Shown: positions 1 through 8,386, counted from the first letter of the stretch. The stretch is 8,430 bases of DNA from Candidatus Altimarinota bacterium (GCA_015489035.1 WFMP01000263.1:1-8430), one strand, 5' to 3'. The notes: generated by a model from the sequence alone, not told the origin. A program made the numbers and translations.

Positions 1-133
1 AATATATTTGATCTACACTTCCAAAAATTCATTTTTTATAATCAAATCATAGAAGTTTAGAATATTTTCTTACAATTTCTTCAGATTTTCCTTCTATTTC
101 AATAAATAAATCTAATCAATACCAAACATTAAA
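1..133 (-). pseudogene. Truncated copy of the 3' part of the CYTH gene
   Basis: On the minus strand this stretch encodes the equivalent of residues 122-165 of the intact CYTH protein at 3665-4237, including the FIEIEG motif. It is cut off at the window's left edge, so its 3' end is unseen. It has no start: reading upstream in the same frame, a TAA stop lies at 137-139, and similarity to the intact gene ends at base 133. Only three bases differ from the intact copy (112, 120, 121), all changing amino acids: the copy reads WYGLD where the intact gene reads WPGLN. The fragment cannot be expressed as a CYTH domain and is best read as a leftover of a duplication or insertion event. Confidence 0.8.
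1..133. repeat. Direct repeat, left copy (of 3742-3874)
   Basis: Bases 1-110 are identical to 3742-3851. Differences occur at 112, 120 and 121, and similarity ends after base 133 (equivalent to 3874). Both copies are in the same orientation and 3741 bases apart. The repeat may extend left beyond the window. Together the two copies flank the lipoprotein/exported-protein cassette. Confidence 0.95.
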
Positions 134-140
134 GTATTAC

Positions 141-168
141 TTGCAATATCTATTTACATATTTATAAT
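141..168 (+). promoter_or_regulatory. Sigma70-type promoter for the TPR lipoprotein operon
   Basis: A -35-like TTGCAA (141-146) is separated by 16 bases from a perfect -10 TATAAT (163-168). Transcription would start near 175, about 35 bases before the ATG at 210. It lies 7 bases past the end of the direct repeat, so it belongs to the cassette rather than to the duplicated CYTH sequence. In DNA this A+T rich, chance matches are common; the correct spacing, placement and orientation support it. Confidence 0.55.
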
Positions 169-209
169 TTAAGTGCGAGTATTAGTAATTTATAACTAAA
201 AACAATTAA

Positions 210-1406
210 ATGTATAAGTTTATTTTTATAATGTTTTTTGGTATTTTATTATTGTCTCTTAGTTGATGTAAAAATGAAATTAAAAACAATAATAAATTGA
301 GTATAGAAAACAATAAAATAATGTTTCACTTTTTAAATCCTAAAAATAATTTAGAAAAGGAAATAAATAGAATTAGTATAAACTTCGAAAATGATTATAA
401 AGCTAAATTAAAATTGGCTCAATTGTATTTAAAATATTGAAGTGTTTATTATAAGGAAAATACATTTGCTCAAAAAGCATTAAATATGTTAAATAATATG
501 AAATTAGACCCTAGAGTAGATTTTTTAAAGTGATATGCATATGAAATTCAAAATAAATTTAATAAAGCATTAAAAGAATATAAAAAAGTTCTTTCTTATA
601 AAAATCTTAATAAAAAAGAAAAAGCAAATGTAATTAATCAAATATGACATGTATATGATTTACAAGGATATATGAGAAAGGCTAATTTGAATTATAAAGA
701 AGCAGAAAAAATAGATCCTAAAAACATTAAGATATTGTTAAATAGATGAAGGTATGAAGCTAGAAAAGGAGATTTTCATAAAGCCATAAAATATTTTATT
801 AGAATATTAAATAAGACAAATAATACTTTTTTAAATTCAGAACTATATTATGATTTAAGCACCCTATATTTGCACAAAAATATAGATAAAACAATAGCAT
901 ATGCTAAGTTATGAATAAAGGAAAATAAAGATTATCCAGGTAATTATGTAGCTTTGTGAACTGCTTATATAATGATATGATGAAAAATAATGAATAAGGC
1001 TCCGAAAGAATTAGAAAAGGCCATTGAATTATATCCAAATGATTCAATGGCATATAAATATCTTTGAATATATTATTATATAAAAAATGATTTCAATAAT
1101 GCTATTAAGAACTTTAAAAAGCAAGTTAAAATGTCTACTAAAGATATTTGATTAATGGCAAATGTTCAACAAAAAGTTAAAGTAGATTGAGAATATGATT
1201 TAGCAAGATCTTATGCATATAAATGAGATATAAAAAATACTTTATCTTACCTAGATAGTGTACTTCTAAATTCAGAAAATAAATCATTATATGTATTATT
1301 TATATACGAATATAGTAGTAAAAATTGACCATATTCAAAGATAATAAATAATAAAGAGCTTAAAACAGAAGTAAAAAAAATTATTTTAAAATATAATAAA
1401 AAATAA
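210..1406 (+). CDS. TPR-repeat lipoprotein (398 aa, UGA = Gly)
   Basis: Probable membrane-anchored scaffold protein. Residues 1-19 form a lipoprotein signal peptide: short charged start, hydrophobic core, then lipobox LSGC with the lipidated Cys at position 20; the lipobox Gly19 is a UGA codon. The rest is largely helical, with about seven degenerate TPR units between roughly residues 100 and 355 (for example LKGYAY, QIGHVY, ALGTAY and YLGIYY helix starts, each followed by an A-rich second helix). In these units the characteristic Gly is UGA. TPR proteins bind partner proteins; the partner here is unknown. The gene runs to TAA with no internal UAA or UAG. It overlaps nothing and is followed 2 bases later by the exported Cys-rich protein, so the two are probably cotranscribed and may work together at the cell surface. 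A second ATG at 231 would shorten the signal peptide too much, so the first was chosen. No Shine-Dalgarno sequence is seen. Confidence 0.88.
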
Positions 1407-1408
1407 AA

Positions 1409-3601
1409 ATGAAAAAGGTATTTAAATTAATTATAACATTGATAATATTTTTAGTGATTAGTAATTTATCAAATAGCTATGCAGCTTCATATACATATGT
1501 ATGAAATAAAGCACATAATATAGCCTATTGAGCAGCTTTAGTAAAAGCTGAGTGATCTTATTTGAAAACAATATGATATGATGCAAGTAAAATAGATTTA
1601 TCTAAAGTTGCGGCAATTGCTGAAAAGACAATTTTAGATAAATGATGATGGGGATGAAATAAAAAACATGCTAATAAGATGAGAACAAGCGGTATGTTAG
1701 CTCATATGCAATGATGATATTTGATCGTATGATGTTGAAATATGCCTATTGTACAGATTGATATACATTCAACTTCTTCTTCTTCTTCAACTTCAAGATG
1801 ATGAACTTGTAGTTCTTATATATCTAGTTGGTCACCTGTTTGGTGAAATTGTAATATATCAGATAATTGGAATTCAAATTGAATAATTAACTGTAAACAA
1901 AATACAACTAATTGGATTCCGAACTATTCTAGTTGTTGAACTACTGTTTTTACTACTACAACAACTAAAACCTGTGATGGTGATAATTGTTCTACTACAT
2001 CTAATACCACTAGCAGTTGTGATACCTCATCTTGTCCCTCAGATAGACCTGAGCCTTGACAAGCTACAAGTACTCAACCCGTAAAATTAGATTTATATAA
2101 TTCTTCGAGCACTTGTGATAATTTATATGCAAATAATAGTAATACTTGTAGTGTAAAACTTAATATTAACTGATATACTTTACAATGAAGACCAGTGGTA
2201 AATTTAGAATGAATGACTGTTAAGTTAATATCAGATGAAAGTAATATAAAAACAGATAGAATTACTAATTTATGAAGTAGCGCATTAGTATTGCCAACAA
2301 ATAATTTTACTGTACAATGAAATTGAACTCATTTTTATATAAAGATTGATTGAATAAAATCTGTTGCTCCATTCAAATCTCAAAAGGGAAAGCTTAAAAT
2401 TAATATCAATAATTGAGCTGATATTATTATTAAAAATATAGCTTATAATTTTAAAAAACCTTTTATATGAAGTCCAGAGATTTTAAATAATAGTTGAGAT
2501 ACAGTAAAATTAAAAGTCTGACCAAATCAATTATTGTGAGTTAAATTAATTAATGACTGAAATGTAAACTCATTTAATAATTTATATGTAACTAATTTAA
2601 CAAATAGTTTAACCGTATTGTGATCTAAAAACTATATACTTCAAAAAGTATGAAATCAAATTGATAGTGATACTATGCTTCCCAAAATGGATTTTATATT
2701 AAATTATACATGATCAAATGAAATAAATAAAGATATAAATAAATTACAATTATCTGTAAAACCAATAATATCGTATAAGCTGTGATGAAAAGTAGTAAAA
2801 TATTATATCTGAAAAAATAATACTGCTTATAAAAATGATAGTGATACTCCTGTATTATTAACAGATAAAGCTTCTAAGTTCGATAATATTAAAATTGTAT
2901 GATTATCTCAAGCTAACTGAAAATTATTTCTTACAGATTGAAAAAGGAATTTTACAAAATTAAAATTATTTGACATTAGAAGTAAAATTAGAAAAGCATC
3001 TTTCATAAAGATAAGATGAATGTTAAATTGAGAAATATCAAATGGTATTAAATATGTAGAATGAGATTATAAAGCAAGTGATGTAGATAGAGAGCTTTGA
3101 AAATATAATATTTTAATTATAAAAGATGGTAATTTTATAGTAAATAAAAACCTTGGTGCTATGGATAAAAACTTATTAGTAATAGTTCTTAAGGAAAATG
3201 ACTTAGATAAGTGAAATATATATATCAAACCAGATGTAACAAAAATAAATGCTTTTTTATATGCAGATGGATGAATTATGTCAGTTAATAACCATTGAGA
3301 TATATATACATGAAATAATAATATAAGAACAAATGAATTGAATAGACAATTGATTATAAATTGATCTATCATTTCAAGAAATACTATATGAGGTGCTATA
3401 TTATGATCTGATGGAAAATATATATTACCATGATGAAAAAAAGTTCCTAATACAGCTCCAGCATATAAAAAAGCATTTAATTTAGATTTAAATTATTTAA
3501 GGACTGGGAATAAATGACATTGAAAATATAATAATTATCTAGTTATAATTTATAATACTGCTTATGGTACTATTTTAAATAATTTAATTTGATGAAAATA
3601 A
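1409..3601 (+). CDS. Large exported Cys-rich protein of unknown function (730 aa)
   Basis: I do not recognise a named family. Residues 1-25 are a classic signal peptide (MKK start, hydrophobic core, cleavage likely after SYA at 23-25). Residues 76-104 are Gly-rich (GGWGGN). A Ser/Thr-rich stretch at 121-129 is encoded partly by five TTC repeats (1774-1788). Residues 109-247 hold all 11 cysteines plus several Trp, with spacing loosely like thrombospondin type 1 repeats; disulfides outside the membrane are likely. Residues 250-600 are polar and look beta-rich. Near the C-terminus, residues 615-663 contain YADGGIMS and LIINGSIISRNTIGGA, a pattern I associate, unverified, with surface proteins of candidate-phylum bacteria. 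About four fifths of its glycines are UGA. It starts 2 bases after the lipoprotein stop and ends just before a terminator. A role in surface attachment or host contact is inference only. Confidence 0.85.
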
Positions 3602-3616
3602 AACATTAATTATTAT

Positions 3617-3643
3617 AGTATGCCTTTATCGGTATACTTTTTT
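3617..3643 (+). terminator. Rho-independent terminator of the plus-strand operon
   Basis: AGTATGCC (3617-3624) can pair with GGTATACT (3631-3638), an 8-bp stem with one G-U pair and a 6-base loop, followed by a run of T (3638-3643). It lies 15 bases after the TAA of the exported protein and between convergent genes. On the minus strand the bases after the stem lack a T run, so it would serve the CYTH operon poorly. Confidence 0.75.
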
Positions 3644-3664
3644 AAGTTTTTATTTCCTTAAATA

Positions 3665-4237
3665 TTATACTTTAGGTGGATTATCAAAAGTAATTTTTTC
3701 TAAATTATTTATTATTTCTGGCTGTATTCATAATTCTTTTAAATATATTTGATCTACACTTCCAAAAATTCATTTTTTATAATCAAATCATAGAAGTTTA
3801 GAATATTTTCTTACAATTTCTTCAGATTTTCCTTCTATTTCAATAAATAAATTTAATCAAGGCCAAACATTAAACATTAGTTCTACTTCATTATTTATTT
3901 CCCAAACTTCTCTGTAAGTCTCTTGGTATGATTTTGCTTTTAGTCAAAGGTTTTCAAAAATTGAAACCATAGTATCAAAACTTTTAACTTCTGTTTCTAA
4001 TTCTTTAACAGAATTTATATCTAATTTTCAATTTTTAATTTCTTTGTAAGTACAAGTAATCTTATCTCATTCATCTCTAACTCTTACATAAGATCGTTCT
4101 TCAACAATAGGATTATTAAATACAATTCTTTTCATTAAAGTATTTTTTTTACTTTGAATTCCTCATATTTTTTTAACTTTTTCTATAATTTTATCTCTAT
4201 CAATATTTGTAAAAACTATTTCAAATTCTGTATTCAT
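3665..4237 (-). CDS. CYTH-domain protein (triphosphate tunnel fold, 190 aa)
   Basis: Resembles the CYTH superfamily (class IV adenylyl cyclase/thiamine triphosphatase fold), which binds triphosphate compounds and metal ions in a beta tunnel. Visible signatures in order: N-terminal EFE (residues 4-6), RVRDEGDK (52-59) followed by TYKE (63-66), the acidic strand ELETEV (79-84), ETYREVWEI (106-114) and FIEIEG (131-136). Length fits a single-domain CYTH protein. Two usual key residues look changed: the Lys of the ExExK motif is Val8, and the Asp expected in the strand before PGL is Asn123, so substrate or activity may differ from the family norm. It is the last gene of the minus-strand operon, 27 bases after the spermidine synthase-like gene and in the same frame as it. 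Part of its 3' half is duplicated at 1-133. Enzymatic function is not predictable from sequence alone. Confidence 0.82.
3742..3874. repeat. Direct repeat, right copy, inside the CYTH gene
   Basis: This is the intact-gene counterpart of bases 1-133 and codes for residues 122-165 of the CYTH protein. Identity is 130 of 133 bases, with the first 110 perfect. The high identity suggests a recent duplication or ongoing gene conversion. Recombination between the two copies would delete the two-gene plus-strand cassette. Confidence 0.95.
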
Positions 4238-4264
4238 CTTTTTTGGGTTAATTATTAAAGTTTT

Positions 4265-5791
4265 TTATTGACTAAATCTTGCCCGTCATTTTAGGTAATA
4301 GTTTATAATCATTTCATTGTCCAAATCATTTATTTTTAATGTTTTCATATTTACAAGATAGTCTTTATCAAACTTAGTAGAAATGTATTCTCAAGTAAGT
4401 TTGGGAGGATTACTTCATTTTTTGAATCAAACAAATCCCCAATCCCCAAATGATGGCAGATATGCATGGTAGGCAAATGGTTTCTGTCCTGTAGCTTCGA
4501 TAGTTTTGTAAATACACCAAAAACTTTCTTTTGTAAAAAAGGCATTTCCAGCCTGTGTTGTAAAAATTCATCAATTATTCAAATGTGCTTGTACCATTTC
4601 ATAAAATTCTTTTGAATATAATTTTGCTATTTCTACACTTCTTGGGTCTGGAAAATCTGCAATTATTACATTATATTTTTTTTTTGAAGTTAGTAGGTAT
4701 CTGAAAGCATCATCATTTATTACTTTTACATGAGGATTGTTTAAACTTCATTTATTTATTTTTAATAATAATGGGAAAGTTTTTGCTAAATGAGTCATTT
4801 CAGGATCTAAATCAACTAATGTAATATGATATTGTTTTCAGCTTAAACTTGCTATCATATTTCTTGCTAAAAGTCCATCTCATCATCATAAAATAAGTAT
4901 ATTTTTCTCTCAACTTAAGTTTTGAGTATAATGGTTTGCAACAGTCCATAAACTACTATGATATCTATGTTCATCAAGTGAAAGAAATTGTAAATGTCCG
5001 TTTAGCATAAGTCTAACATCGTTTCATCTTTTTGTGATTACAATTTTTTGGTATTTTGAATGAGTTTGAAAAACAATTGGTTCTTTGTAGAAAAAATGGT
5101 CCCAAACACTTTCAAATCTTGAATTTGCATAAACTAATCAGGCAATTAGTAAAAGTATAGAAAATAGAATTTTCACTAAACTACTATAAAATATCTTAAG
5201 TTGGAGTAATTCTTTTTTGGTTTTTTTCTGAATAAGAAAAATAAAAGCAACTAAAATATTGAATAATCATACAACAAAAGCTGTGTAAGTAAGTCCAAGA
5301 TAAGGTAAAAGTAAAAATGGAAACAAAAATGTAGCTATCAAAGATCCAACATAATCATAGGTAAATACATCTCAAATTACATTTTTAAACTCACTTTCAG
5401 TTTGTTCGGCCTCTTCTTTTCCATTGTATAAAATATTTGATATTAGAGGAATTTCGAATCATGTAAGACTTCAAATTAAGATTACATATCCAAAGTAAAA
5501 TAATGAAAATAACATTAAATAATTTGCGAACCAAATATAAGCTAATTTTACAATTAGAACAGAAAATCATCATAAAATTCAAAGCATTAATTCTATGTTT
5601 ATAAAAGTTTTGAATGAATTTTTGTGAAATTTTGAAATAAATGAACCTACACCAAGTCAAAATAAAAAAAGTCAGATAGTTAGTGTAAATTGAACTACTG
5701 AATTTCAAATTAAATAACTACTTAAGGTAGAAAGTAGTACTTCATAAATCATTGAACAAATGGCAACTACGAATACGATGAAATAGAACAT
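4265..5791 (-). CDS. speE: Membrane-anchored spermidine synthase-like aminopropyltransferase (508 aa)
   Basis: SpeE-type enzymes transfer an aminopropyl group from decarboxylated SAM to a diamine such as putrescine. This is the long form with an N-terminal membrane domain. Residues 1-225 contain about seven hydrophobic segments with family-typical patches: YEVLLSTLSSYLIGNSV (16-32), a GLGVGS turn (45-50) and DYVGSLIATFLFPFLLLP (146-163). The catalytic domain follows: LDEHRYHSSL (272-281), the nucleotide loop ILGGGDGLLAR (300-310), VDLDPEM (326-332), NDDAF (359-363), the catalytic-loop ADFPDP (378-383) with the likely catalytic Asp379, LYSKEFY (391-397), and PSFGDWGF (446-453). All three Gly of GGGDG are UGA codons, the clearest proof of recoding in the window. 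Variations: YHE is YHS, and DFPDP replaces DSTDP, as I recall for membrane-type SpeE. No SpeD lies in the window, so dcSAM must come from elsewhere or the substrate differs. Confidence 0.9.
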
Positions 5792-5838
5792 TTTATTTAG
5801 TTATAAATAATAAATTATGATTTTTGGACTATGAATAA

Positions 5839-6474
5839 TTAAATCAATCCAACTTCTTTCTTAAACTTATTAAAAAATTCTGAAACTATATTTAATTGCT
5901 GAATCAGAAAATTTAATTGAGTAATCATTTTTTTTATATTGATAGAAGAAGTATATTCAAGTAAGTTTGCTTGTGCTTTGTATTCTTCCAAAATATTGTT
6001 AGATTTCATAATGTTTTTCAAATCCTCCTTATTTTTGATAGCATCATAGATTATAAAATATAGTTTAATGATATTTTGTAAAATTAAATAAATATTTTCA
6101 TCCAACGATTGGCTAAATTCTTCTTTTTTGGAGTTGGTTAAAAGTTTCCCAGCTTCGAGGAAGTTTTTAATTTTTTCTATAGTAAAAGGAATTTGTTTTA
6201 TTTTTTCTTCTTCAAATTCAATTTCATAGACATTTTGTAAGTTTATAAGTTTAGAATCTACAGGAAGTAAAACTTCATTTATAAATCAGTATTTATTCAC
6301 AAAACCATTCAAAATAGGTAGTTTTTCTACAAATTCTTCTTTTGAAATGTTCAACATCCATCCATGAATACTTTCTCAAATATAAAAATCATCTTGAAGA
6401 GGTAAAACATCTTGAAACTTGCTTTCGTCTATGAAGTCTATTTCTCAAATTTTATTTATTATAAAAAGTAACAT
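5839..6474 (-). CDS. Uncharacterised 211-aa protein within the DUF4178/SpeE operon
   Basis: I do not recognise a family. There is no signal peptide and no convincing membrane span. The N-terminal half (1-90) is mixed and acidic (for example IDFIDES, EIEFEEEK at 84-91). From about residue 95 to the end it looks mainly helical, with hydrophobic heptad-like stretches near 128-145 and 178-205 that could form a helical bundle or coiled coil. The start ATG at 6474 is required: glycines at UGA codons occur near the N-terminus, and a shorter version from about 6105 would be only the helical part. It lies 25 bases after the DUF4178-like membrane protein and 47 bases before the SpeE-like gene on the same strand, so cotranscription is likely. 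A cytoplasmic partner of the module is inference. Confidence 0.75.
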
Positions 6475-6499
6475 TTATTAAAAATTATTATTGTTAAAT

Positions 6500-7618
6500 T
6501 TATTTTCATCATCCAAATGAAGAAGATCACCATGAAGAAGATGAATATCCTCCACCTCTATAACTTCATCATCATCAAGAACTTTTACAAATTATAAACA
6601 TTATTAATAGGATCCGAAAATATGATGCTAATTTGTCGGTCATATCTGATTTATGAGATATAAATATAAGTATTATACTTAATAAAAATAAGTAAGGACA
6701 TATTATAAGTGATAATATAAAAAATATTACATCTATTGCTCAAAAATTATTATCTATTCATAATTTATCTGATATATCTCAAGTTTCTGATGTATGTTCT
6801 TTTTGATTTGATTTAATTTTTCATACTCTTTGATAAAGATTTCTTTCAATCCCATTGTCTGTAGCTTCGATTTCTAATGAATAATCTTGAAAGTTATAAA
6901 TTTTAATTTCTTCTCAAATTTTGTAAGATTTATTAACTTCTCCATAGATTTCTGATACTTTGATTGTATCTGTTTCCTTATTTTCAAATGTTCATAGATT
7001 AGTTTTTATACTATAGTCATCATAATTAAATATAACAAAAGGAAAATTAACTTTTTTTGAAATTTCTATGCTATCATAAGTTCAATAATCATCTTTAGAT
7101 CTAGATTCTGAAATATAGAAAAGTTCTCATTTTTCATTATAAGCAAGCCATTCTACATATTTAAGATATCAACCTCATTCTCAAATTTCTTTATATGTTC
7201 ATTTATATTTTACAGCTCAAGATAGTTTGTAAGTATTTCATTTAATTTTAATTTCTTTTCAAACAGTATAATCTGAGAAAATAGTTTTAAAAGGTTTTTT
7301 GGACCAAGTAAAATCAGTACCACAATAATTACAAACAAAATTAATTATTTTTGCTCATTGTTTAAGCTTTTTGATACTTTCTAAGTTAAAAGTAGATTTA
7401 GAAATTCCAGAACCACAATGAGGACATTTTATAGTTTTTCATTTAAGAAGAATTTTTCATTTTTTATTTGAGGAAGGACAAAGATTAGAATACAAAGATT
7501 GATATTTAGAAAAATAAGGACCATTTTTATCTTCATCGGATAGATTAGTCCAGATTACTTTAAATTTATTACAATCTTTATTTTCATATGCTTGATATAA
7601 CTCTTTCCAGATAGACAT
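6500..7618 (-). CDS. Zinc-ribbon, DUF4178-like membrane protein with Gly/Ser tail (372 aa)
   Basis: Multi-domain protein. Residues 65-68 (CPHC) and 96-99 (CNYC) form a zinc ribbon, preceded by about 60 polar residues. Residues 119-187 resemble DUF4178: VGKEIKIKGNTYKLSGAVKY, then EWLAYNEKGELFYISES, the family's small beta-barrel-like pattern. A second related beta segment may follow at 220-265. Two hydrophobic stretches (about 294-321 and 330-344) suggest two membrane helices or a hairpin. The protein ends with a 25-residue tail of Gly and Ser plus Tyr, Trp and Phe (348-372), starting with four UGA-coded Gly. Similar Gly/Ser tails occur on other bacterial membrane proteins such as TPM-domain proteins. 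It abuts the upstream gene with no spacer (TAAATG), suggesting coupled translation. From memory, DUF4178 genes often neighbour SpeE-like genes, as here; the biochemical role is unknown. Confidence 0.8.
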
Positions 7619-8287
7619 TTAGATTCATTCTCAATATAAAACATTTCAGTTTAAATAATTTTCTATCAAAATATTTTTTCATCATTTTTTTACTAAATTA
7701 AGGTATTTACTTTGTTTTGCATTTAAAACATCAAAAGGGATTCATCATTCAAATCATTCAATTGTTTGAATTCATTTTTCTTGGATAAATAAACCATTTT
7801 TGTAAGGTTCATTTGTATTAAATAATTCTTCAAAAAATCATTTATCTTCAAGTGTATCCACATAATAAAGTTTGATTTGTCATTCATCTTCTTCTGAAAT
7901 TAAGTTTTTAGCCCTATCCAGTTCTAATTTATCATCTAAAATTCTTAGAAAAAATTTATCATAAATACTTCATTCACTATGATTTCTAATGTGTCAAAAA
8001 ATATAAACTTTTACTAGATAATCACTTAATTTTTGATCAGAAAATTCTTTTTCACTAAGCCAATCAACTTGTTTTCAATTTATTGTATCATTACTATCTT
8101 TTGATTTTATTGCAAAATAAGTTTTTCCATACTCAAAGGTTGTTGGAAAAGGAATGATTTCAGATTTTTCTCAAGTGCTTTGTAAAACATCATGTTCAAA
8201 TAAAGAAATAGTCCCACAGTAAGGGCACACATAATTTGTAATTCAAGGAATAATTTCTATTTTTGCTCAGCAAGATGGACAGTTCAT
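7619..8287 (-). CDS. Zinc-ribbon protein with DUF4178-family-like C-terminus (222 aa)
   Basis: First gene of the minus-strand operon. The N-terminus is a compact zinc ribbon: CPSC (3-6) and CPYC (21-24), with Gly7 after the first pair coded by UGA. The rest is soluble-looking, with no membrane segment. A middle WLSEKEF (76-82) and a C-terminal GFEGGIPFDV (177-186) followed by a Gly-containing LYGEGI end recall the pattern seen in DUF4178-containing proteins, where a GxxPW-like element precedes a terminal Gly-Glu segment; this match is weak. Of 20 glycines, 17 are UGA and 3 are GGN. The stop codon touches the ATG of the next gene, whose product also has a zinc ribbon, so the two may act as a pair. 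Exact function is unknown. The ATG at 8287 was chosen because the zinc ribbon begins at residue 3. Confidence 0.78.
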
Positions 8288-8358
8288 TTTTATTAATTGT
8301 AAGTAGTAAATTATGAGTTATAGATAAACTTATTCTAAAATAAATTAATACCAATTTA

Positions 8359-8386
8359 TTGACACAAATATAATGGTGAATAAATT
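8359..8386 (+). promoter_or_regulatory. Possible divergent promoter toward the right edge
   Basis: A perfect TTGACA (8359-8364) is followed after 16 bases by TAAATT (8381-8386), a 4/6 match to the -10 consensus. It would read to the right, away from the minus-strand operon, toward a gene not in this window. No start codon follows before the window ends. The weak -10 keeps confidence low. Confidence 0.25.

Noticed and set aside
1774..1788. Five TTC repeats as a possible phase-variable tract
   Set aside because: The tract is short, a trinucleotide change would not shift the frame, and it simply codes part of a serine-rich stretch.
3067..3372. A 101-codon minus-strand reading frame with hydrophobic content
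   Set aside because: It lies antisense inside the intact exported-protein gene (1409-3601), which has a signal peptide and good continuity; the frame is a composition shadow.
4351..4545. A 64-codon minus-strand reading frame
   Set aside because: It is out of frame within the SpeE-like gene, overlapping the conserved PSFGDWGF region read in the true frame.
4880..4888. Mycoplasma-type code (UGA = Trp)
   Set aside because: Trp would give WWWDG in the SAM-binding loop and LSWC in the lipobox; Gly restores both family motifs.
5397..5708. A 103-codon minus-strand reading frame rich in hydrophobic residues
   Set aside because: It is another frame of the SpeE membrane domain, whose family-typical sequence is clear in the UGA = Gly reading.
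5839..6105. A short 88-residue protein starting at an internal TTG
   Set aside because: It is only the C-terminal part of the 211-residue protein that starts at 6474; the frame stays open upstream when UGA is read as Gly.
6859..6871. A 13-base match (CTGTAGCTTCGAT) shared with the SpeE gene near 4489
   Set aside because: Both places encode a chance Ile-Glu-Ala-Thr string, the flanks do not match, and the length is too short to call a repeat.
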